In this document: positions 12,164-23,547 of the stretch, in pieces | How the letters are laid out: every line of letters starts with the position of its first letter | How positions within the stretch are numbered: the stretch's first letter is position 1 | From: Seiridium cupressi | Lineage: Eukaryota > Ascomycota > Sordariomycetes > Amphisphaeriales > Sporocadaceae | Assembly: GCA_036674765.1 (NCBI GenBank) | Contig: JARVKI010000088.1 | Location: forward strand, 62,001-126,000 | DNA length: 64,000 nucleotides | Direction: 5' to 3' | Notes under the pieces: generated by a model | Database searches by the model: none | Told to the model about the DNA's origin: nothing | Seen by the model: only the letters and a program-made list of their open reading frames with translations | Position numbers and translations under genes: made by a program

Positions 12164-12671
12164 ACGACTCGTCAATATGGTCAACCGGGTTATGAATCAC
12201 GATGCATGAAGAAAAGGCGTTGGTAAAGGGCGTTAGGAATTGCGTTTTGAGATCTGAAAACTAAAGTGGCGGTGGACGATATACCTAGGTAAACACTTGA
12301 GACATAATTAAGACATATGGAACAAACAAACATTCCCTCCCTCCCGTTCCCGTTGCAAGTGACTGTGAACTGCCTACAACATGGCTCGTAAAAAGTTGGA
12401 CAACAACGTGTTTCCTTAAATAGCTCAATACTATGAGCATGTCCAATTGATTGTTTGTTTAAAACTAATCAGGCTTGATGTGGGCGTTCACTTAGTATCC
12501 ATTGTGGCGCTTGGCGATCATATTTAGATCCGTACTTTACGTCATTGACTATGTGGTCTGAAATTTGTCGAAAGCAAGCAGGCAGACTTTGATGGGATAA
12601 TAACGGCAGATCCATTTACTTCTAAGCTCTCAAACCATTCGTTACTTCAATACCAATTAGCTACCGTGTCT
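12164..12671. promoter_or_regulatory. HSP104 3' flank and photolyase promoter
   Basis: Two GATC motifs (12516-12519, 12527-12530) sit 142-156 bp upstream of the photolyase ATG. GATC-containing elements are bound by the White Collar complex in fungi and photolyases are usually light-induced, so these are candidate light-response elements. The motif is short and could be chance. Confidence 0.3.
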
Positions 12672-14468
12672 ATGTCTTTAAAAACGCAAGTTGTGACTGT
12701 TTTGCTTTCCCCAAGTTGTTCCATCACAAAACAACTGTCAGCAGCAACACTAACAACTGTGCACAATTATACCAACACACGCGGATTCACAACAACGGCA
12801 CTTAATTTTCACAAAAATAAAATAATGACGGCAGAAAGTAACAGCAAGAAACATGCTCGCACCATCTCCCAGGAAAATGTCCTCAAGCACCCTTCTACCA
12901 AGCGCGCCAAAGAAATCGACGGGCCAGATAATCCGTATCACTATCTCCTGGAGCACATGTCCAAAACAGACCCCGAGGGTACGGAGCCCAAAAATGTCCT
13001 GCACTGGTTCCGCAGCAAGGATCTGAGAGCTGAAGACAACCGCGGTCTGCACGCCGCTTCTCTCAAGGCCAAGGAGGGCAATGGGGCGTTGATAACATGC
13101 TTCTTATTTAGCCCTGAGGATCTTGAGTGGCACGGTACGAGTCCTGCAAGGTGCGACTTTATGTTAGAAAGTCTGGGTCTGCTGAAACAGCAACTCGCAG
13201 GGCTCAGTATCCCGCTTGTCCTACTCACGGCTGAGAAGAGGGGCGACAAGGGCACCAAGGTACTGGAGCTGGTGAAGGAACAGGGCGTTAGTCATGTGTA
13301 TGCGAATATCGAATATGAGGTTGATGAGCTGAGAAGAGACTTGGACTTCTTTGAAAGACTGGAAAAGGAAGCCGAGGTACAATTTGTGCTGCATCAGGAC
13401 CAGACAGTCGTGGAACCAGGCACGCTCAAGACCGGCGCAGGCGGCCCGATGAAGGTCTATACACCATATCATAAGGCGTGGCTCAGCGAGGTGTCCTCAA
13501 ATCCGGAGCTGCTGGATACCATGCCCGTCCCGCAGGCGAATGACAAGTCCGTGAAATCGGATCTGAAGGAATTGTTCGATCACTCGTTGCCAAAGGTCCC
13601 AGAGTCCAAACAATTCGAGTCGAAGGAAGAACGGGAAGGAATCCGCAAGATGTGGCCCGCAGGCCACGAGGCAGGCATCAAGCGCCTTCAGGACTTCCTC
13701 GAGAACAAGGTACAGACCTACGCCCAGAATCGCTCCAATCCCGCGGCCGACAACTCCTCGCGCCTTTCGGCCTACTTCTCCTCGGGCGTCATCTCGGTGC
13801 GCGAGGGTCTTTCCGCCGCCAAGAAAGCCAACGAGGGCTCGGCGGACTTCTCGCAGTCCGGCGCAGCTGCCGGCATCTCATCGTGGGTGCGCGAGATCGT
13901 GTTCCGGGAGTTCTACCGGCACATGATGGTCGTGACGCCGCACAACAGCATGAATCTGCCGCAGAACCTCAAGTTCGACTTTGTGGAGTGGGAGGACGAC
14001 GAGGAGGGCTGGCAGAAGTGGTGCGACGGGACGACGGGCATCCCGTTCGTGGACGCCGGGATGCGCCAGCTCAAGAACGAGGCCTACATGCACAATCGGC
14101 TGAGAATGAATGTGAGCAGTTATCTGAGCAGGAGCCTGCTGATCGACTATAGGAGAGGCGAGCGGTGGTTCGTGGAGAGGCTTGTTGATTGGGATCTGTG
14201 CAATAACACGCAAGGGTGGGAGCCGAGTTACACTGTTTTTAACCCGGTCGCACAGGCTGAGAAGTGCGATCCTCATGGAGACTACATTAGGAAATGGGTC
14301 CCGGAATTGAAGGACGTGAAGGGCAAAGCGGTGTTTGACCCTTATCATCGTCTGAGCGAGGATGAGTTTAGCAAGTTGGGATACCCGAAGCCACATGTAG
14401 ACTTCAAAGAGAGTAAGGAGAGGTGTATTCAGAGGTATAAGCAGGACATGGCAGATGCTGATCCTTAG
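12672..14468 (+). CDS. PHR1: Photolyase/cryptochrome family protein, divergent active site
   Basis: An intronless ORF of 598 residues from ATG 12672. An N-terminal extension (1-51) is rich in Thr/Ser/Asn with basic residues and no acidic ones, like a mitochondrial presequence; a second ATG (12825, residue 52) begins a form with a basic segment, suggesting mitochondrial and nuclear products. The photolyase domain begins at LHWFRSKDLR, and the FAD domain has REFYRHMM, MRQLKNEAYMHNRLRM and DYIRKWVPEL. Compared with E. coli CPD photolyase, E274 (E408 here), N341, R342 and M345 are kept, but the tryptophan of WREF (W277) is Phe411, and the NNGGWQW segment is NNTQGWEPSY (N511-Y520), so W384 is replaced by Pro518 and the loop is about nine residues shorter. 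W382 is kept as W516. It is clearly a family member; CPD repair activity is uncertain. Confidence 0.85.
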   Translation: MSLKTQVVTVLLSPSCSITKQLSAATLTTVHNYTNTRGFTTTALNFHKNKIMTAESNSKKHARTISQENVLKHPSTKRAKEIDGPDNPYHYLLEHMSKTDPEGTEPKNVLHWFRSKDLRAEDNRGLHAASLKAKEGNGALITCFLFSPEDLEWHGTSPARCDFMLESLGLLKQQLAGLSIPLVLLTAEKRGDKGTKVLELVKEQGVSHVYANIEYEVDELRRDLDFFERLEKEAEVQFVLHQDQTVVEPGTLKTGAGGPMKVYTPYHKAWLSEVSSNPELLDTMPVPQANDKSVKSDLKELFDHSLPKVPESKQFESKEEREGIRKMWPAGHEAGIKRLQDFLENKVQTYAQNRSNPAADNSSRLSAYFSSGVISVREGLSAAKKANEGSADFSQSGAAAGISSWVREIVFREFYRHMMVVTPHNSMNLPQNLKFDFVEWEDDEEGWQKWCDGTTGIPFVDAGMRQLKNEAYMHNRLRMNVSSYLSRSLLIDYRRGERWFVERLVDWDLCNNTQGWEPSYTVFNPVAQAEKCDPHGDYIRKWVPELKDVKGKAVFDPYHRLSEDEFSKLGYPKPHVDFKESKERCIQRYKQDMADADP

Positions 14469-14582
14469 GACACTTGAGGTGTGTCGAATTCGGATTTGAT
14501 CACTGATGTATTGTATATATTTGAATCAAAACTTTTATTGAATTACATTTAATTACTACAACTCGTGATAGCTCATGATTAC

Positions 14583-16826
14583 TCATGAACTAGTAGTGCA
14601 GTTTGGCATCCCCGACTGGAAGATATCCGATTGCTCCACGAAAAGAGGCAGGTAGTCCCGCGTCGTAAAAGTGGAGTTGATGTAGTAGCCAACATCGCTG
14701 TCGCTGTAATCCGATCCTAGAATAGCGAGGACATCGCTTTGAATACTGTTTTCATAGTCAGCGTCCGACTTCGCACATTTTTGCGGAAGCACAAAAGACT
14801 CACAAGTCAAGGAAGATCAGATCAGCAGTTCCCGTACATCCCTCCTCACTGAAGCCACCTTCACCCTGGAAGAAGTCGGGAACGCTGTAGTATGGGATCG
14901 CGCTATGCGCAGTATCGTCGCCGTCCGTGCCGAAATCATCAGTCGTGGTGTACCCAGCGACCAAGTCTACGACCTGGCGGCGCGTGACAGCAGTGTGGAG
15001 GTGTGCATGATCCACCACATCCCTAGCAGTCAAGGGAGCCGTGATAGGATCAACGCAGATATCGCGCTCAATCGGCATGTAGCCAAAGTTGCGCTTCTCG
15101 TTGGCTCCGGCGTTGTTCAAACCATCGAGCACCGTGCTTGCCAGGCTGCACGGTACCTCAGGAACGTACATGAAAACATCTGTGAAAGGCGACACGATGA
15201 AGAAATCATCATAGGTGAAGGGACCTTTGTACAGATCGAATCGGATACTGCCAGTGTTGGCGATGATGTAACGCGGGATGTCTTGGCGAGTCTCATTCAC
15301 GACGGCGGTGGCCAGTGCATTGGACAGCAGGGGGAAGATATTGTCAGTGCTGTTGAACTCGGCACAGGTCATGCAGTAGCTTTGCGGTGCACAACCGTAG
15401 ATCTGCCCCAGGTTGAGCTGCTCGCGATACGTGGTGATGGCCGAGGTGGTGTCGAGGCCCAGCGCAGTGTCGAATGTAGCAGCGGACTGTCCGCCTACGG
15501 CATGGAAGTCGAAAGTGGCTCGGTTCCAGTCCAAATATCTGCGAGAGTACTTGTAAGGCGAGGTTGAGTTCGTTACAGCCTTCTTCGAGGGATTGGGAAC
15601 CCCCTCAGGGTTCTTGGCACCCTTCCATCCGCTGCTACACTTCGAAAAGCCGCTCATGCTCACCCAGCCAAGAGTCTCACAGTAACGTCCCGACTCGATG
15701 GAGGTGCTGCTCGCGTCCAGAACGGCAAAATCACGAATATGGCTGTGGCCACCGAAGAACTGGATGGGGGTATTTGTGTGGACGCTGCGAATAGCGTCAT
15801 GAACAACTCCAAACGTGCTTCCAGTGTCCTCGCCAACTCGTGCAGGGTTGTGACCAAGAACCAGGAAGAGGTCTACGGGCTCGGTGTAGTTGACAGCATC
15901 CAGGAACCAGTCTTCCGTGACAAGAGTCTTGGCAGGGGTAACCTTCGAGATGTTCACGTTTCCTGTGAAGTCGAAGAGGACGCCAAAAGCCATGATGCGC
16001 ACACCTTGCGCAGTGGTGAAGTACTTGTACTGTTGACCGATATACTCCCACTCGTTGGTAGCATTGTTCAGGATCTGGACGTTGGAGGTGAGATATTTGT
16101 CGCCCCAGAACTTTGACAGTTCTGTAAAGGTTTGATATGCAACTTCGGCAAGGTATAACTCATGGTTACCTGAGATGAGTGTTAGTTTGATACCACTTAT
16201 TGAGACTACCTGGGCCTACCAATTGTCAAAAGATCGTAGTCGACTTTCTCAAAAATGGGATTCGTGATTTCGGCATCTGGAGATGTGACATCGCTCAGGC
16301 CATTACCGTCGTGCAGGTCACCTTGACAACAATTAGTCGGATGCAGCAACCACAATTCCAGAGACTTACCAGTATCGACCAGGAGAAGATCAACACCCAT
16401 CTCGCTCGCCTTTTGCTTCATATATGTCGAGAAAGACACAAAGTCCTAGACCGATATCAGCATAGACATTACATACATCAGGCCTGGTGTCGCATACTCC
16501 CCAGTCGGCTCCATAATTGCCTTCCTTAAGATGGCCCTCTAACCAGCCGTGCGTATCCGTCTATTAGACCCGTCAGTTCGATACTCCCATTTCAACCGTC
16601 CGCGGGTAAATCAAGATTGACATACGGTGTGCAGGAAGTTCAATTGGCCCCATTCTAGGTCCCTGGTCGGTCCATACGAAGCATTGGCGACACCGGGCTG
16701 CATGCGCTTGACATGTCGGACATGTTCGACGTGGTTCGTTGGTCCATAGCAGCTGTCGCACGCCAGACCGGCGGGGACGAAGCTAGCCGCCGCAACAAAG
16801 CTGGCGATGGTGCTGAAGCTCCTCAT
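14583..16826 (-). CDS. Secreted calcineurin-like metallophosphoesterase (5'-nucleotidase type, YHR202W-like)
   Basis: Six exons (minus): 16626-16826, 16498-16560, 16370-16445, 16220-16321, 14804-16169, 14583-14745. All phases agree and give 656 residues. A signal peptide covers the first about 19 residues ([20 protein letters not shown]). Metal-binding motifs appear in order: [24 protein letters not shown] and FGGHSHIRD. The C-terminal 5'-nucleotidase domain includes [20 protein letters not shown]. The protein has many Asn-X-Ser/Thr sites, fitting secretion or vacuolar delivery. Expected reaction: hydrolysis of phosphate monoesters such as nucleotides with two divalent metals. Three of the five introns fall inside or beside a metal-binding motif, which fragments the N-terminal half into small exons. 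Confidence 0.85.
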
Positions 16827-17740
16827 CTTGAAGCAAATAGTACAAGCTCTCGATTGGAACAGTCCCAGTACCAAGGAGGATCAGTAGCGTCACTTCCAAG
16901 AACGCCCAGGATAAGGCCAAGAAGGGCGCCGTAGCTTGGGGTGCGGGTAGGAGCTTGGTATTTCAAGAGACCGACGATCGCATACCTGCCTACATTAGGT
17001 TGCACTGCACATGTGCATCGCCTATGCCACCCCAGCATGACCCCCCTGGTTGCGCGTGTTCGGCCGCAGGGCTGGACCAAGAGAAAACATAATCTCCAGC
17101 TACGGTATCTGATCGGACTGGCGATTGCTGGTAACTTCCCAGTCGATCGTTCACGCCACGAACCGATGCATTTGAGTGGTCAATCTGGTTTTCCAAGATG
17201 TAGGCATGCCTCCGCGAACCGTCGGGCGTTCTCGATCAAGAGCAGGACCATCACCAATCATCGCGTCTTGGCTCAGCCCGTGCCTCTGCATAATCGCTCT
17301 GTGGGTGGGCGACTCATTTCCGGGGATATGGGCTTTCTGGAAATTCGATTGTTTAGGCCTACGCGACAGGGCTGTTTATCATTGATCCCCTAGCACAAGC
17401 GGCGCTATAGCCGGCGGGACCTGCCTGTTGTGGTAGGCGCCCTGGATGCGCTGAGCCTAGCTTGCATAAGCCCAATGTAGGTGCCCCATGCCGAGCTGCC
17501 GCGCATCTGCCAGGTACGCGAGGCGCTCCGGATGATGACGATGATTCTTATATCTGATGGCGGAGGCAAAATGTATGGTGAGTGCTGCAACGCTGGTGAA
17601 GAGTCGGCATCTTGAAGGAAGCCGTAACATGGGACAAATCTGTACAAGGAGTCTGGATGCGTGAACACCACGAACCATGTACATGGTGCCAGTCTTTCAA
17701 AGTGCTCTTCATTCAGTGAGACTGAAGCGTCAACATCAAG
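16827..17740. other. Intergenic region, about 900 bp
   Basis: Promoter of the metallophosphoesterase and 3' flank of the PrpF gene. Open frames here (for example 16941-17393) have no family features. No RNA gene or repeat seen. Confidence 0.4.
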
Positions 17741-19089
17741 CTAATAATATACATCTCCCTTCATGAGAAGTCTAGCGGTGCGATGCAACTCTGCTGAGAT
17801 GACTTTTCCATCTTGCAGCGTCGTTCCCACCTCTACCCTTCCACTAGGATGCCCAATCGTGACCGAGGATTTCTCACCACCCCGATGATGAAGTAATTCA
17901 TGAGCTAAAGTGCCTGATATATTCGCCGCAGCACCTAAGCAGAGTGCCAGAGTCAAAGGCACAGCCTTGTGCGCTTGGCCCATCGAGAGAGCAAGACACC
18001 GAATATCAACATCCTGGGAGCCAGCTTTCGGAAACAAAATCACGATTTTGGGCACACTCTCAATCTTGGGGTCGAGGCCCATCATCGATGCTCCAACTCG
18101 ACGGATCTCTTCGAGATGTGCCTTGAGTTTAACATCAGCTTCAACATACTGTGGTGTGAACGTGTCAGCGAGCGCCGCTGATCGAGATAGATTCAACCCC
18201 AAATCCTCAAGCTTAATGAAGACTCCGGGATTCGACACGTCAACTAAAGACGCCCTTATCTCAGCCCCATCCAGTAGCTTTAACGTATCGACAGCGTTGC
18301 CCGTTGGCAGGGCTTTCCCGGTCTTGGCACCAGCAGGATCTAGGAAGCTCAGCGTGATCCGTGATTGTGTACCCGGCATGCCTTCCATCTCATATTCACC
18401 CTCGGGACAATACTGAGGCGGACTTCCGGTGACCCTGAAACGGGAGTGGACGACTTTTGACGTGTTCGTATTGAAGAACCTCACCAAAGCCTCTCGGTGG
18501 CCATGCTCATTTTCTTGTTTGAGGATTTTTGTTTCCTTCTCCTCCACGAGCCCTTCATTCCAGGCCATTGGCCCAATAGCAGAGGACATATTTCCGCAAT
18601 TGCCTGCCATGTCTAAAGTGCCATCCTTGATACCAACCTGCACGAATGTGAAGTCAACGTCTGCGTCTGGGCGCGATGAAGGCGAAACGACGCAAATCTT
18701 GGATGTTGAGGAGATGCCGCTTCCTACGATGCCGGATTAGCCCAAACATCCAACTCCCCAAGCGGCTTTCATATCATATCAAAGTACTTCGCCATTCAAG
18801 AAATCGTAACCATACCCATGCCATTGAGCTGCCGGCCGTATGGATCGGGAGACCCCATAGCTGCCGGCAGGACCGTGTGCCACTCATCCTGTGGAGGTAG
18901 ATCTTGGCGACGGATCACCAGGCCGTTGGATGTGCCGCCCCGTACGAAAAGCGCTGGAAAGCTTCGGTCCATGCTCTTATTCGATTGAGAGCGCACTGAG
19001 GTAAGACATCGAGCTACTACTGGCTCCTTTGCGCGCGAATTCCAAGATAGCCGAGCAAAGCCGAGGATGGTAATGCGCCGTATAGACAT
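17741..19089 (-). CDS. PrpF-family isomerase (2-methylaconitate cis-trans isomerase-like)
   Basis: Exons 18816-19089 and 17741-18723 (minus) give 418 residues. The N-terminus (about 40 residues, Arg/Ser-rich) resembles a mitochondrial presequence. The PrpF fold starts at ALFVRGGTSNGLV; conserved blocks are AAMGSPDPYGRQLNGMG, GISSTSKICVV and MAGNCGNMSSAIGP, and the C-terminal half has GMPGTQSRITLSF and ALCLGAAANISGTLAHEL. The family uses a diaminopimelate-epimerase fold for proton transfer; PrpF of bacteria isomerises 2-methylaconitate in propionate breakdown. The catalytic Cys of DAP-epimerase-like folds could be the one in MAGNCGNM, but this is an inference. In fungi a related role in small-acid metabolism is likely, with the substrate unknown. 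Confidence 0.85.
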
Positions 19090-20098
19090 GCAGTCCAATC
19101 TGGTTTAGTACCCGGGACTCAAAATTACCAGTTCACTGTCAGATGCAAAAACAACATAGACAGCGATCATGTTATAAGCCATGTGCATGTAGAGTAAGTT
19201 ACTGGCTGTCATTGCGGTTACTCTGCGGTGAGGTATCCACTCCACCTTGGGCTTTGGCGTCTCGCCGTGGTTAAAGCTAAGTTTTTAACCTACCTAGGTT
19301 AGTGCAATTCAACCTCTATTAGTTAGTTGAGATACAAAAGTTGAGACGATCACAAGATTAATATGTGTAAAAATATGAGATATAAGACGAATGTCATGGA
19401 ACAATGAAGCCTTGACCCTTTCGATGGAATCCTCGGCTTCCTCGCACGTTGCATAATTAAAAATAGGTTGCACCATGCTTAGATCATATCAAGCGAATGC
19501 CAAAGTCCGTAGGTACATGTAGATATCGTGGCAGGCACAAAACAGTACAGATCAAGCGAATTTATATGATCTGGTGCAAAGATGGTCCCATGTTCCTACA
19601 CCAACTCCTCTCTAATTCACCAGTCGCGTGATAAGGAGTGAACAATGATAATGACCAAATATCCGTGGATGTGTATCGAATGGTCTCATCGTGCTCAACA
19701 TCGCCCTGCTCCTCTAAGATGCAGGTCCAGTATACCTCTTCTTACCTAAACACATGCTGGTCCGCCTCTGAGGCTTTGCTCGCCATACGGCATCGTTTGC
19801 AATTACGCTCATTGGGTTGGCCGCGTCTCAGCATGCGGGGTTCTTCAACCACGAGACCAAGCTCAGCCGCATTGCTTTCCACCTGACTGATGATACACAT
19901 GTCAATTCAAACCGAACTTAAACTACGATATATTCATACACTAGTAGGCGAACGATCGGCTCAAACAAGGGCACACAGTTCCCCACCTCCTTCGTACCAA
20001 CGTCCAGGATCGCCGCGATTTCCGATTCATTCTTGATAAGCCAGGATCGCGAGTACATAGCCTGATTGCCGCCTCACGGAATCTGAGGCTGCCCGAAG
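19090..20098. other. Divergent promoter region between the PrpF gene and the HET-NLR gene
   Basis: About 1 kb, fairly AT-rich around 19280-19560, without a recognisable gene. The short open frame at 19638-19886 has no family features. Confidence 0.4.
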
Positions 20099-22902
20099 AT
20101 GTGCCTCCTACAACTTCGACCTGACAACGAACTGGTTCTCACGGACAACTTGATCCAAGATATCCCTCCCTACTCGATCCTGTCACACACCTGGGGAAGC
20201 GATGGCGACGAGGTCACTTTCCAAGTCTTGATGGAGGGGAGGGGGAAGGATAAGAGTGGATATGGGAAAATCATATTCTGTGGGCAGCAGGCCAAGCGGG
20301 ATCATATTCATTACTTTTGGGTTGACACCTGTTGTATTGATAAGACCAGCTCTGCCGAATTAACGGAAGCCATCAATTCCATGTTCAACTGGTACCGGAA
20401 CGCGCAAATATGCTATGTATATCTTACGGATGTCTCCAAGCAGGATGCCATTGTCCAGGATGATGAGTTGTCTCAACAGAAATGGAAGTCGGCACTCCGA
20501 GAGAGCAGATGGTTTAATCGGGGGTGGACACTGCAAGAGCTTCTCGCGCCGTCAAAAGTCGAATTTTTCTCGGCGACGAAGCAGCGACTGGGTGACAAGA
20601 AATCACTCGAGCAGACGATCCATGAGATCACACGTATTCCACTCCGCGCACTCCAAGGATATGCGTAGTCGGAATTTACCATCGACGAGCGGATATTATG
20701 GTCAAATAGCCGAAGGACAAAACGTCCAGAGGACAAGGCTTATTCTTTATTGGGAATACTTGGCGTGTATATGTCGCTCATCTACGGCGAGGGAGAGGAG
20801 AATGCGTTTACTCGAATTCGGGCAACGATAAACCAAACGCATGAAACGAATACAGGTGGGTCTCTAACACTCTTTGCTGTTTACATAGTATAGACGCGTC
20901 TACTCCTGAAGAGCTATTCTGATTAAGATATCTTAGGTCTCGGGAATGCTAGAGACAAGTCCAAGGCCTTGCATCACTACATACCTTTCCCCAAGAATAG
21001 GAGATTCACTGGGCGAGATGGGATACTCGTTGATATCCAAAAACGACTGTTCGGTATTGAGAGCTGCCAAAGGCTAGCAGTCGTTGGACTAGGAGGCATG
21101 GGCAAGACTCAGCTCGCCCTCCAACTGGCCTACTGGGTGAAGGAGCGCCGGCCGGAGTATTCTGTGCTTTGGATTCCCGCACTAAGTTTTGAAAGTTTCG
21201 AGCAAACAACTACCGAGATCACGAAGCGGTTAGGGGTCAAGAAGGAAACTAACGACGAAGATATCAAAACTTCATTGCTGAGGCATCTCGAGTTGGAGTA
21301 TGATAGGAAGTGGTTCCTAGTTGTAGACAACGCTGACGACATGGACATGCTTTACGGATCAACCGCCTTAGGAGGGGAAGGGATCTGTCAATATCTCCCC
21401 ACAACTGACAACTGCATCATCCTCTTCACAACACGCCTCAGAGATGTAGCTTTGTCAGTAGCACAGACTGACGTGATCGAGCTGGGAGCAATGAGCTCAG
21501 AAGAGGCGACCAATTTCTTTGCCAAGGCCACCATCCAAAGAAATGGCTTGGAAGAAAGCTTAATCGTCAAAGAACTACTTAAAGAACTCACATTTCTCCC
21601 GCTAGCTATCGCTCAGGCGGCAGCATATCTCAATCGGAATCGGCTATCCGTGAAGAGGTATCTCGAGCTACTGCGTAGCACCGGAAAAGAGATGGTCAGT
21701 CTGATGAGCACAGAGTTCCACGACAACACAAGGTACCGAGGGTCGCAGAATGCCATAGCAACGACTTGGCTAGTGTCATTCGACCAGATCAGAGAAACGG
21801 ACTCTATTGCGGCAGATATACTTCTGTTCATATCATTGATTGAGCCTCGCGCCATTCCTCGCCAGCTTCTTCCCCAGGCAAAGACTGAGGCAGAGATGGA
21901 GCAAGCACTCGGCACGTTGTGCGGGTACGCATTTCTTACCGATCGTGGAAATGGACTATATGATGGTAAGCAGTTTTCGATCTTATCACATGCCCTTTGC
22001 GGTCTGTTTTACGAGAAAAGAATTGCAAATCTGGTCTTCTTGCTTGTGAAAAGAATGCTCCTACTCCGACAATTTGCCAAGCAGAAGCGAAGGATAAAGG
22101 CTAACCTAGTACTGAAGTGCATAGATTAGTGCATATTGCGGCTAAGGTCTGGAACCACAAGCAAAATCCGCAAGAGACAATAACGAACGCGCTGCGCCAT
22201 GTGAATAGGATCTTTCCAACTAGTCATCAAACAAATCAAAAGCTATGGAGGGCGTACCTAGCGCATGCGATACGGCTACTAGACGAAAGTGATCAGTGCC
22301 ACATCAACACACGATATGATTTGGTTTTTCAAGTTGGACAGTGCCTTTACACGGACAGAAGGTATATCGATGCAGTCCAATGTCTCGAACAAGCGGAACA
22401 GTGGTATAAATCCCGGCTCTCCGAAGATGGCATGCCCAAACTAATAATGGATCATTGGCTCGCGGTCGCATATCTGAATGCCGGACAAGTCAGTAAGGCG
22501 ATTCCGATATTGGAGCACATGGTAGATATCCGAATGCAAACACTGGGCGAAGAGGATATTGCTCGATTAGCTTCTGAACACGATCTCGCTCGGGCATACC
22601 GCGAAAATGGGCAGATTCAAAAGGCAATTCCGATGTTAGAATACGTAGTAGATATTGGAAAGCGGGTACGGCCTCAAACGGACAGGGATCAACTTAATTC
22701 GCAATCTGAACTTGGACGAGCATACTTCGAGGATGGGCAGACTACTAAAGCGATTGGGATGCTAGAATCTGTTGCGAGGATTGAGGCGCAAGCCTTGGCT
22801 GAGGATGACAAGGACAGACTTGCAACTTTAGATCTTCTGAACAAGGCCAATGGGGACTTGGAACAGTTTTCCCAGCCCATGGTCGAACCGGAGATCTCTT
22901 GA
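20099..22902 (+). pseudogene. HET / NB-ARC / TPR NOD-like receptor gene interrupted by one in-frame stop
   Basis: Exons 20099-20855, 20937-21965 and 22118-22902 fit together in phase (about 856 codons). The start is typical of the family: MCLLQLRPDNELVLTDN then PPYSILSHTWG. The HET domain runs on through WVDTCCIDKTSSAELTEAIN and SRWFNRGWTLQELLAP to LRALQGYA, then meets TAG (20666-20668, codon 190) and resumes in the same frame with SEFTIDERILW, EDKAYSLLGILGVYM and LIYGEGEENAFTRI. After the first intron comes an NB-ARC domain with P-loop GLGGMGKTQ (21086-21112) and LVVDNADD, then three or four kinesin-light-chain-like TPR units of about 42 residues. Such proteins act in heterokaryon incompatibility or fungal innate immunity by inducing cell death. 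The single stop makes this a fresh pseudogene, an allele with a truncated HET product, or a readthrough case. No frameshift is seen elsewhere. Confidence 0.8.
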
Positions 22903-23547
22903 ATACCATGATCTTCATTTGGTTGTGATACTCATGGCAGAGTAGCAAACAAATCCAGTTCCCTGCCGCTGCAGTGAGTTGTTTGAATGTCAGTCATGCA
23001 ATGTGAAAAGTTCTCTGTCCAGTACAGTAGCACGTACAAGAATAACGTCGACAGAGCGGTATCTCCAGAGCTCTACCTTGTTTCTTTTTGGATACAAGAT
23101 CCGGAACAAAGCTTTTGTACCATCAAAAGCCTTTTGGGATCCTCTTCTTCGGCTGTGTAACACGCATGTAGAAGCTGAGGGGCAGAAACTTGTCAAGTCA
23201 AGATCTCCCAGGTTGTGATAGTAAGTAACTAATGGAGTTACTACATTATACGAGGCGACGCTAAGCTCAAATGGGATATAGTTGAGATAGTTTCTGGGCT
23301 GCCGGGGCTTAACAGCCACCGTTGCTGCAGCGGACCGAGCATTGGCTGGGGCGTCACATGCGAGGAGTGGGCGGGCGTTGGACCTGCGGCCCCGAAGCGA
23401 AATCAATTGTGGATGATCTGGTAACAGCAAACCCCTCGGCCGTTGTTTCCTGTGGTAATCTTGTCCAATTAGCCCAAACATTGAAGTGTCAGATTCAATT
23501 GCCGTCAAAGCCATTGCATTTGTCGCGGCGGCTGGACTTTTGCGACC
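22903..23547. other. Intergenic region, about 640 bp
   Basis: 3' flank of the HET-NLR gene and promoter of the amidase gene. A 174-codon minus-strand frame (22990-23514) begins inside the amidase promoter but shows no family motif, so it is not called. Confidence 0.4.

Noticed and set aside
13652..14152. 166-codon frame inside the photolyase gene
   Set aside because: Overlapping shadow frame of the GC-rich photolyase coding region.
22990..23514. 174-codon minus-strand ORF upstream of the amidase
   Set aside because: No recognisable motif, overlaps the amidase promoter, and composition looks random.
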